From Pseudomonadota bacterium (GTDB lineage Bacteria; Pseudomonadota; Alphaproteobacteria; Acetobacterales; Acetobacteraceae): a stretch of DNA of 17,844 nucleotides. The notes under the pieces were generated by a model. It was not told the DNA's origin, did not search any database, and worked only from the letters and a program-made list of their open reading frames with translations. Below, piece by piece: positions 8,088-16,995 of this stretch. The first letter of the stretch is position 1; the number at the start of each line of letters is the position of its first letter. Both the position numbers and the translations under genes were made by a program. The stretch spans positions 1 through 17,844 of the forward strand of contig JAKCCP010000392.1 of assembly GCA_021841985.1 (NCBI GenBank), given 5' to 3'.

Positions 8088-10046
8088 TCAAATCTCGACC
8101 ATCCCGGCGGCGGCATCGCCTGCGCGCGCGCCATGTTTTTCCGCGCCGCCATCTTCCGCGCCACCATCTCCCGTGCCGCCCTGGTCGGGGCGCGTCTCGC
8201 CGGGATCGCCGGCGGCCAGGCTGTTCTGCGCCTCGCGCAAGGCGACCAGACGGCGCTCGGTCCGCGGATCGGGGTTCGCGGCGAAGTCCCGCTGCGCCGC
8301 GGCCAATTCCTCACCGAGCCGTTCGCGATGCGAAAAGCCGAAAAAATGCCACCACCCCTCTGCCACTTCCGCCAGCGGCGCCCCGGGCGCGGCAAATGCC
8401 GGCGCGGCAGCCCGCACCTCGGCCACCTGTTCGCCGAGCCCGATCTCCGCGAGATGGTCGAAGAGGGCAGGCGAGTCAAGCGCCGGATGCGAATTTAGCC
8501 CAGCCTCTCGCCCCCCGCTCTCCGCCCCGCTCTTGGCCACCTTGGCATGCACCCAGGCGAGCACGGCATCGCGCAGCCGGATCAGCGGCGCCGGCAGCGC
8601 GAAGCCGCCCAGCGCCTCCTCCACTTCGAGCGCCAGCGCCGGATGATGGAGAAGAACCGCGAGCAGAACCCGCCCGCGCAACTGATCGCCCGGGCGTGGC
8701 GCGGCGCGGAGCGGGGGCACCGCCCGGAATGACGCCCCCCGCGACATCCCGATCGGCTTTCCCCGGGGCGCCGGCGGGCGGCGGAATTCCTCGTAAAAAC
8801 GATCGCGCAGCGCGCGGCGATATTCACCGGCGAGGGTGCGATGGCCGATGCTCTCCGCCGCCGCCATCAGGGCGTCGAAAAAGGCGCTCCGGCGCTCCGG
8901 CGTCGCGCCCGGAAACTGGGCGCGCAGCAGCGCATAGAGAGCGGCGATCAGCGGCTGGCGGCGGGCCAAGGCCTCCGCGCGGAAACCGCCGGCGCCGGCC
9001 CGCCCGAGCAGGGTATCGGGATCCTCGCCGGGCGGCAGGGGGACGATTTCGAGGCTGCGCTCGGGGGTGATCAGCGGCAGGGCGAGCATGATCGCGCGGA
9101 GCGCCGCCCGCGCCCCGGCCTCGTCGCCGTCGAAACAGAGGAGGGGGAGCGGCGTCGCGTGCCATAGGATCTCCAGATGCTCGGCGCCGAGGGCGGTGCC
9201 GAGCGGCGCGAGGGCACCGGGAAATCCGGCCTGATCGAGCGCGATCACGTCCATATAGCCCTCGACCACCAGGGCCTCGGCGCCGGCGCGGATGGCGGCG
9301 GCGGCGCGGTCGCGGTTGTAGAGGGTGCGGCGTTTGGAAAACACCGCGGTTTCCGGCCCGTTGAGATATTTCGGCGCGCTGGTCTGGCTGTCATCGAGCC
9401 GCCGGCCGCCGAAACTGATCACCCGGCCCTGGCGGTCGCCGATCGGGAACATCACCCGGCCGGTGAAGAATTCGCGCGCGGGCTGCCCATCCTCGGCGGG
9501 GCGGAGCAGGCCGGCGGCGATCATCTGCTCGGGCGTGATCCCGTCCCGCGCGAGATCGGCGGCGAGCGCGCCGCGCCCGGGGGCGAAGCCGAGGCGAAAG
9601 CGGCGGATGGTCGCCTCGGTGAGGCCGCGTCGGCCGAGATAGGCGCGCGCGGCGGCGCCTTCGGGGAGCCGGAGACGGCGCTGGAAGCTTTCCGCCGCGT
9701 GTTCGAGCACGGCGAGGCTATCGCGCGCGGCACGCGCGGCGACGGCTTGATCCGGCCCCTCCTCCGGCACCGCGAGCCCGGCCTCGGCGGCGAGGCCACG
9801 CACCGCCTCGATGAAGCTTTGTCCCTCGGCCTGCATGACATAGCTGATCGCATCGCCATGGGCGCCGCAGCCGAAGCAATGGTAATGATCGTCATAAACG
9901 TAGAAGGACGGCGTTTTTTCGCCGTGGAACGGACAGCAGCCCTTCCATTGCCGCCCCGAGCGGGTAAGGCGCACCCGCCGCCCGATCAGCGCCGGGAGCG
10001 GCGTCTTGGCGCGCAATTCCTCAAGAAAACCGGGCGGGAGGGCCAT
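8088..10046 (-). CDS. dnaG: DNA primase DnaG
   Basis: Synthesises RNA primers at the replication fork. The 652-residue protein has the zinc domain with C38, H41, C57 and C60 (CPFHGEKTPSF and YHCFGCGAHGD), the catalytic core (about 120-250), and the TOPRIM domain with E262 in LVVEGYMDVIALD and the acidic pair D306/D308 in LLCFDGDEAGA. The C-terminal helicase-binding region is followed by a low-complexity Gly/Asp/Ala tail (about 610-650) built partly from 15-bp DNA repeats. GAAGGGG lies about 9 bases before the ATG. rpoD follows on the same strand. The upstream neighbour, carA, is divergent across 95 bases containing a perfect palindrome. No rpsU or yqeY/gatB gene is present between these genes. 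Confidence 0.97.
   Translation of the reverse strand: MALPPGFLEELRAKTPLPALIGRRVRLTRSGRQWKGCCPFHGEKTPSFYVYDDHYHCFGCGAHGDAISYVMQAEGQSFIEAVRGLAAEAGLAVPEEGPDQAVAARAARDSLAVLEHAAESFQRRLRLPEGAAARAYLGRRGLTEATIRRFRLGFAPGRGALAADLARDGITPEQMIAAGLLRPAEDGQPAREFFTGRVMFPIGDRQGRVISFGGRRLDDSQTSAPKYLNGPETAVFSKRRTLYNRDRAAAAIRAGAEALVVEGYMDVIALDQAGFPGALAPLGTALGAEHLEILWHATPLPLLCFDGDEAGARAALRAIMLALPLITPERSLEIVPLPPGEDPDTLLGRAGAGGFRAEALARRQPLIAALYALLRAQFPGATPERRSAFFDALMAAAESIGHRTLAGEYRRALRDRFYEEFRRPPAPRGKPIGMSRGASFRAVPPLRAAPRPGDQLRGRVLLAVLLHHPALALEVEEALGGFALPAPLIRLRDAVLAWVHAKVAKSGAESGGREAGLNSHPALDSPALFDHLAEIGLGEQVAEVRAAAPAFAAPGAPLAEVAEGWWHFFGFSHRERLGEELAAAQRDFAANPDPRTERRLVALREAQNSLAAGDPGETRPDQGGTGDGGAEDGGAEKHGARAGDAAAGMVEI
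8141..8185. repeat. Three imperfect 15-bp tandem units in the 3' end of dnaG
   Basis: Plus-strand units CCGCGCCGCCATCTT, CCGCGCCACCATCTC and CCGTGCCGCCCTGGT encode a degenerate five-residue repeat (GDGGA, EDGGA) at about residues 621-636 of DnaG. The period is a multiple of three, so expansion keeps frame. It is probably a disordered tail. Confidence 0.65.
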
Positions 10047-10106
10047 CAGCCGAGGCCCCTTCGGCAGAGCGCCGCGAGATTTTTTTTCTCAAATCCGTTT
10101 TTCTCG

Positions 10107-10135
10107 TTGCTCTGGGAAATTATTTCCCACATCAT
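10107..10135 (+). promoter_or_regulatory. Candidate carA promoter with a palindrome filling the spacer
   Basis: TTGCTC (10107-10112), exactly 17 bases, then CATCAT (10130-10135, 4/6 match to TATAAT). A start 7 bases later would coincide with the ATG at 10142, giving a leaderless long CarA. The hexamers are weak, so this is tentative. On the opposite strand AATAAT inside the palindrome could be a -10 for dnaG, but I see no -35. Confidence 0.3.
10113..10129. promoter_or_regulatory. Perfect 17-bp palindrome between dnaG and carA, candidate operator
   Basis: TGGGAAAT-T-ATTTCCCA has perfect 8-bp arms about a single central base, 13 bases upstream of the first carA ATG. It is in the middle of the divergent dnaG/carA promoter region. 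Perfect symmetry with a one-base centre is typical of dimeric HTH operators. The HTH-like domain encoded at the start of the carA frame is a natural candidate binder (inference). Confidence 0.6.
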
Positions 10136-10141
10136 TCCCGC

Positions 10142-11503
10142 ATGGCCCTCACCGTCGAAGATCTGATCGCCCGCCTGGGGGGCGCCGAAGCCGCCGCCGA
10201 GCGGCTCGGCGTCGGCACCGAAGCGCTGCGCAAATGGCGCCAGGCGCGGAGCCTCCCGGCGCGCCACTGGCCGGCGCTGCTCGCCGCGACCGGGCTCGAC
10301 CTCACCGATCTGCCCGGCGCCTTTGTGCGGAGTGACCCCATGCCCCAGCCCAACGATCCTCCCGCCGGCGCCACCGCCGCCCTCGTCCTCGCCGATGGCG
10401 CGGTGTTCTGGGGACGCGGCTTCGGCGCTGCGACCGCCGATCCGGCGCCGGTCGGCGAGGTCTGCTTCAATACCGGCATGACCGGCTATCAGGAGACCCT
10501 GACCGATCCCTCCTATGCCGGCCAGATCATCACCTTCACCTTTCCGCATATCGGCAATGTCGGCGCCAATGGCGAGGATGTCGAGGCCACGACGATCGCC
10601 GCGCGTGGCCTGGTTCTGCGCGAGGATATCACCGCGCCGGCCAATTGGCGCGCGAGCGAGGATCTCGGGGACTGGCTCGCGGCGCGCGGCGTTGCCGGCA
10701 TCGCCGGGGTGGACACGCGGGCGCTGACCCTTCGCATCCGCGACCACGGCGCGCCCGCCGGCGTTCTCGCCTATCCGCGCGATGGCCGCTTCGATCTCGC
10801 CGCCCTTCGTGATGCCGCGCGCGCCTGGCCGGGCCTTGAGGGGATGGACCTCGCCCGCACCGTCACCTGCCCCCAAAGCTATGAATGGGACGAGACCGTC
10901 TGGGCCTGGGGGCGGGGCTACGGCCGCCAGATGGCGCCGAGGCACCATGTCGTCGCGGTCGATTACGGCGCCAAGCGCAACATCCTCCGCGAACTCGCCG
11001 CCGCCGGCTGCCGCGTCACCGTGGTGCCGGGAACCAGCCGCGCCGAGGACATTCTCCGCCTCCGGCCGGACGGCGTTTTTCTCTCGAACGGCCCCGGCGA
11101 CCCGGCGGCGACGGCCGAATACGCGGTGCCGGCGATAGAGGGCGTGCTCGCCGCCGGTCTGCCGCTGTTTGGGATCTGCCTCGGCCATCAGCTCCTCGCG
11201 CTCGCGCTTGGTGGGCGCACCTACAAGATGGCGCGCGGCCATCGCGGCGCCAACCAGCCGGTCAAGGATTTGCGCAGCGGCCGGGTCGAGATCACCAGCC
11301 AGAACCACGGTTTCGCGGTCGACCCCGCGAGTCTCCCGGACGGCGTCGTGGTGACCCATACCAGCCTCTTCGACGGCTCGAACGAGGGCATCGCGCTCAC
11401 CGGCAAAAAGGTGTTCAGCGTGCAATACCACCCCGAGGCCAGCCCCGGCCCCTCCGACAGCCATTATCTCTTTGGCCGCTTCGCGGCGCTGATGGACCGC
11501 TGA
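10142..11503 (+). CDS. carA: Carbamoyl-phosphate synthase small subunit CarA with N-terminal HTH-like domain
   Basis: The glutaminase subunit that feeds ammonia to CarB for arginine and pyrimidine synthesis. Residues 67-453 are a complete CarA: N-terminal domain (ALVLADGAVFWGRGFGA, EVCFNTGMTGYQETLTDPSY) and class I amidotransferase domain with nucleophile C346 (GICLGHQ), H430 and E432 (QYHPEAS). Residues 1-61 are extra: a small helical domain (TVEDLIARLGGAEAAAERLG, VGTEALRKWRQ, LPARHWPALLAATG) resembling YdaS/Cro-like HTH proteins. I believe NCBI calls it the carph-isopro domain, which from memory is known on some CarA proteins. An ATG at 10340 with GGAG 7 bases upstream would give a 387-residue normal-length CarA, whereas the ATG at 10142 has no Shine-Dalgarno. 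Both products from one frame are possible. carB starts 3 bases after the stop. Confidence 0.95.
   Translation: MALTVEDLIARLGGAEAAAERLGVGTEALRKWRQARSLPARHWPALLAATGLDLTDLPGAFVRSDPMPQPNDPPAGATAALVLADGAVFWGRGFGAATADPAPVGEVCFNTGMTGYQETLTDPSYAGQIITFTFPHIGNVGANGEDVEATTIAARGLVLREDITAPANWRASEDLGDWLAARGVAGIAGVDTRALTLRIRDHGAPAGVLAYPRDGRFDLAALRDAARAWPGLEGMDLARTVTCPQSYEWDETVWAWGRGYGRQMAPRHHVVAVDYGAKRNILRELAAAGCRVTVVPGTSRAEDILRLRPDGVFLSNGPGDPAATAEYAVPAIEGVLAAGLPLFGICLGHQLLALALGGRTYKMARGHRGANQPVKDLRSGRVEITSQNHGFAVDPASLPDGVVVTHTSLFDGSNEGIALTGKKVFSVQYHPEASPGPSDSHYLFGRFAALMDR
10329..10342 (+). promoter_or_regulatory. Internal ribosome binding site and alternative start of carA
   Basis: GGAG (10329-10332), seven bases, then ATG (10340-10342) in the carA frame at codon 67. 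Translation from here would yield a CarA of 387 residues, close to the E. coli length of 382, without the HTH-like domain. This is the only recognisable Shine-Dalgarno I see for either start. Confidence 0.55.
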
Positions 11504-11506
11504 TCA

Positions 11507-14749
<3,243 letters not shown>

Positions 14750-14830
14750 ACCGCCGCGGTCCGGGCGGGCGAGCCGTTCCGGGCGCGCTCGCCGGGATCG
14801 GGGCGGGGTTTTCTTGACACTGGGTCCGAC

Positions 14831-14870
14831 GCCGGGGTCCGCAACCGGACAGCCGGCCTTATCTTTTCTC
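14831..14870 (+). terminator. Candidate terminator between carB and greA
   Basis: A stem made of GCCGG (14831-14835) plus GTCCG (14837-14841), loop CAAC, then CGGAC (14846-14850) plus CCGGC (14853-14857), with a small internal bulge. A pyrimidine-rich CTTATCTTTTCTC tail follows. It is weaker than a classic terminator and could be partial or regulatory. A perfect TTGACA at 14814-14819 lies just upstream, but no matching -10 is seen 16-18 bases later. Confidence 0.42.
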
Positions 14871-14899
14871 GAATGATCGTGAGATCGAGGGTCAACGAC

Positions 14900-15373
14900 G
14901 TGCAGAAGTTCCCGATGACCGCCCCCGGCCTGCAACGCTTGGAGGAGGAGCTGCGTCATCTCAAATCGGTCGAGCGGCCGGGCGTCATTCGCGCCATCGC
15001 CGAGGCGCGGAGCCACGGCGATCTGTCGGAGAACGCCGAATACCATGCCGCGCGTGAGCGCCAATCCTTCATCGAGGGGCGCATCGCCGAACTCGAGGAG
15101 ATCGTCGGCGCGGCGGAAGTGATCGATCCCGCCTCGCTCTCCGGCGATCAGGTGAAATTCGGCGCCCATGTCCGCCTGATCGACGAGGAAACCGAGCAGG
15201 AGGCGGCCTACCAGATCGTCGGCATGCACGAGGCGGATATCAAGGCCGGGCGCCTGTCGATCTCGTCGCCGCTGGCCAAGGCGCTGATCGGCAAGAAGCC
15301 GGGGGATCAGGTGTCGGTGCCGGCGCCGGGCGGCGATCGCAGCTACGAAATCCTCGCCGTCAGTTTCGGCTGA
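14900..15373 (+). CDS. greA: Transcription elongation factor GreA
   Basis: Rescues backtracked RNA polymerase by stimulating transcript cleavage through the secondary channel. From the GTG at 14900 the protein is 157 residues (E. coli 158). It begins [20 protein letters not shown], the canonical GreA start, which together with GAGGG 8 bases upstream decides against the ATG at 14873. The coiled-coil NTD spans residues 1-75 with the catalytic acidic tip D41 and E44 in [15 protein letters not shown]. The C-terminal FKBP-like domain (about 80-157) contains [18 protein letters not shown] and [18 protein letters not shown]. It sits between carB and ilvA, with ilvA starting 5 bases after its stop, so greA-ilvA are likely one transcript. 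Confidence 0.97.
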   Translation: MQKFPMTAPGLQRLEEELRHLKSVERPGVIRAIAEARSHGDLSENAEYHAARERQSFIEGRIAELEEIVGAAEVIDPASLSGDQVKFGAHVRLIDEETEQEAAYQIVGMHEADIKAGRLSISSPLAKALIGKKPGDQVSVPAPGGDRSYEILAVSFG

Positions 15374-15378
15374 GCGCG

Positions 15379-16611
15379 GTGTCCCTCCCCGCCGTCACCC
15401 TCGCCGATGTCGAGGCCGCGGCCGCGCGCATCAAGGGGCGCGTCCTCGCAAGCCCGGCGCTGGCGGCGGATACGCTCTCGCGGGTGACCGGGGCGCGGGT
15501 TTTCCTCAAACTCGACAATCTCCAGGCGACCGGCGCCTTCAAGGAGCGCGGCGCCGCCAACCGTCTCGCCCTGCTCAGCGCCGAGGAGCGCGGGCGCGGC
15601 GTCATCGCGGTCTCGGCCGGCAATCACGCCCAGGCCGTCGCCCGCCACGCCAGCCTCGATGCCATCCGCGCGACCATCGTCATGCCGCGCTTCACCCCGG
15701 CGACCAAGGTCACCCGCACCGCCGGCTGGGGCGCCGAGGTGGTGCTGCATGGCGAGACCCTGGCCGAGGCGGCGGCCGAGGCCCATCGCCTCGCCGAGCG
15801 CGATGGCCTGGTCTTCATCCATCCCTATGACGATCCCGGCGTGATCGCCGGCCAGGGCACGCTGGCGCTGGAATTTCTCGCGCAAATCCCCGATCTCGAC
15901 GTGCTGGTGGTCCCGGTCGGCGGCGGCGGTCTGCTCGCCGGCTGCGCCGTCGCGGCGAGCGCGCTCCGGCCGGGGATCGAGATCATCGGCGTCGAGGTCA
16001 CCGCCTATGCCGCCCTCGCCCAGCGTCTCGCCGGCCAGACGGTCGCGGTCGGCGGCCCGACCATCGCCGAGGGCATCGCCGTCCGCGATATCGGCGAAAT
16101 CCCGCTGGCGCTGATCCGGCAACTGGTCTCCGATGTGCTGGTCGTCCCCGAACGCGCCATCGAGCAGGCGATCGCGCTGCTCGCCGAGGGCGCCAAGGTG
16201 GTCGCCGAGGGCGCCGGGGCGGCGGGGTTGGCCGCGGTGCTCGCCTATCGCGAGCGCTTTGCCGGGCGGCGGGTCGGCGTTCCGGTCTGCGGCGGCAATA
16301 TCGATCCGCGCATCCTCGCCAATGTGCTGCTCCGCAATCTGCTCCGCGACGGCCGCCTGCTCCGCCTCAGCCTCGAAATCCCCGACCGGCCCGGGGTGCT
16401 CGCCGATATCGCCGGCACCATCGGCGCGGCCGGCGGCAACATCATCGATGTCTCGCACCACCGGCTGTTCGCCTCGCCGAGCGTGCAATCGGCGGGGCTG
16501 GAATTGATGGTCGAGGCGCGCGACACGCAGCATGGCGACGCGATCGTCGCCGCCCTGGCGAAAACCTATACCGTGCGGCGGCTGGCCGGCGAGAGCGGCA
16601 CGGTCGGCTGA
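15379..16611 (+). CDS. ilvA: Threonine ammonia-lyase with C-terminal ACT domain
   Basis: A PLP enzyme deaminating threonine to 2-oxobutanoate, the entry to isoleucine synthesis. The 410-residue protein has the PLP lysine K55 in LQATGAFKERGAANRL, the SAGNHAQAVARHA loop (about 82-95), the phosphate-binding glycine loop PVGGGGLLAG (from about 179), and the active-site segment GAKVVAEGAGAAGLAAVLAY. A single ACT domain follows at about 327-402 (LSLEIPDRPGVLADIAGTIG), which in this family binds amino-acid effectors. It belongs to the shorter one-ACT form (about 400 aa), unlike E. coli IlvA with two ACT-like repeats, so catabolic (TdcB-like) regulation is possible. The start is a GTG 5 bases after greA without an obvious Shine-Dalgarno, implying coupling. 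Its stop lies in the first copy of a 14-bp tandem repeat. Confidence 0.92.
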   Translation: MSLPAVTLADVEAAAARIKGRVLASPALAADTLSRVTGARVFLKLDNLQATGAFKERGAANRLALLSAEERGRGVIAVSAGNHAQAVARHASLDAIRATIVMPRFTPATKVTRTAGWGAEVVLHGETLAEAAAEAHRLAERDGLVFIHPYDDPGVIAGQGTLALEFLAQIPDLDVLVVPVGGGGLLAGCAVAASALRPGIEIIGVEVTAYAALAQRLAGQTVAVGGPTIAEGIAVRDIGEIPLALIRQLVSDVLVVPERAIEQAIALLAEGAKVVAEGAGAAGLAAVLAYRERFAGRRVGVPVCGGNIDPRILANVLLRNLLRDGRLLRLSLEIPDRPGVLADIAGTIGAAGGNIIDVSHHRLFASPSVQSAGLELMVEARDTQHGDAIVAALAKTYTVRRLAGESGTVG

Positions 16612-16886
16612 AACCGGGCGGCTGAAACCGGGCGGCTGAAACCGGGGGCGGCCCTCAGGCGCGGCCCGGCGGCCGGCGCGGCGAGGCTTTCCTCGCCGGT
16701 GGCGCGGGCGACGGCGGCGAGCAGGCGAAGCGCTTCCGGCCCGCCGAGATTGGCGAGCCCGCCGTCTTCCATCTCCGCCGCCAGGATCTCGGCCTGACTG
16801 GCGACGGTCTCGACGGCGCGGCGCAGCGCCTCGCGCGAGAGGATCAGTTGCATGTCGTCGGAAAGCAGGTTCCACTCGCACAGCAT
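16566..16886 (-). CDS. Small hypothetical protein, overlaps ilvA end
   Basis: An uncharacterised 106-residue protein starting MLCEWNLLSDDMQLILSREA. Residues 10-60 read as amphipathic helices (LSREALRRAVETVASQAEIL, then AEMEDGGLANLGGPEALRLL). The last 30 residues are Pro/Ser/Arg-rich, probably disordered, and encoded by tandem repeats. I chose the ATG at 16886-16884 because GAGGTG lies 9 bases upstream; a GTG four codons earlier falls inside that site. The frame converges on ilvA and overlaps its last 46 bases antisense. It lies 109 bases downstream of rlmB on the same strand. I recognise no domain. The good Shine-Dalgarno and protein-like N-terminus favour a real gene, while the C-terminal third may be a recent extension created by the repeats. 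Confidence 0.65.
   Translation of the reverse strand: MLCEWNLLSDDMQLILSREALRRAVETVASQAEILAAEMEDGGLANLGGPEALRLLAAVARATGEESLAAPAAGPRLRAAPGFSRPVSAARFQPTVPLSPASRRTV
16605..16646. repeat. 14-bp tandem repeat, three perfect copies
   Basis: CGGCTGAAACCGGG occurs three times in a row at 16605-16618, 16619-16632 and 16633-16646. The first copy carries the ilvA TGA. On the other strand the array lies in the C-terminal coding part of the small hypothetical gene; since 14 is not a multiple of three, copy-number change would shift that frame. Confidence 0.92.
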
Positions 16887-16901
16887 GACGCGAAGCACCT
16901 C

Positions 16902-16932
16902 GGGTTAGCGATTCGGGGGTTAGCCATTCTGG
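16902..16932. repeat. Two adjacent imperfect 15-16 bp direct repeats in the rlmB-hypothetical spacer
   Basis: GGGTTAGCGATTCGG (16902-16916) is followed directly by GGGTTAGCCATTCTGG (16917-16932). The pair sits just upstream of the Shine-Dalgarno of the small hypothetical gene on the minus strand. It may be an operator pair or a slippage duplication. The rest of the 109-base spacer shows only a short CGCCC-TC-GGGCG hairpin after rlmB, with no T-run. Confidence 0.65.
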
Positions 16933-16995
16933 CGTCTTTCGGTTCGGCGCCGCGGAGGCGGACCGCCGGGATCGCGCCAGTTTCGCCCGAGGGCG

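Noticed and set aside
10046..11464. Long minus-strand frame opposite carA
   Set aside because: It is antisense to carA and low in recognisable motifs. It ends inside the dnaG/carA spacer and overlaps the dnaG start.
14764..14815. Hairpin GGCGAGC...GCTCGCC followed by a T-rich stretch as a carB terminator
   Set aside because: The stem is short, the loop is long and the T-run is more than ten bases away; the hairpin at 14831-14857 is a better candidate.
14873..14899. Upstream ATG start for greA adding nine residues
   Set aside because: There is no Shine-Dalgarno before it. The GTG at 14900 gives the canonical MQKFPMT start, family length and a GAGGG site.
16887..16995. Possible tRNA gene in the spacer next to rlmB
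   Set aside because: I looked for a T-arm GTTCGA-type motif and an acceptor stem and found neither.
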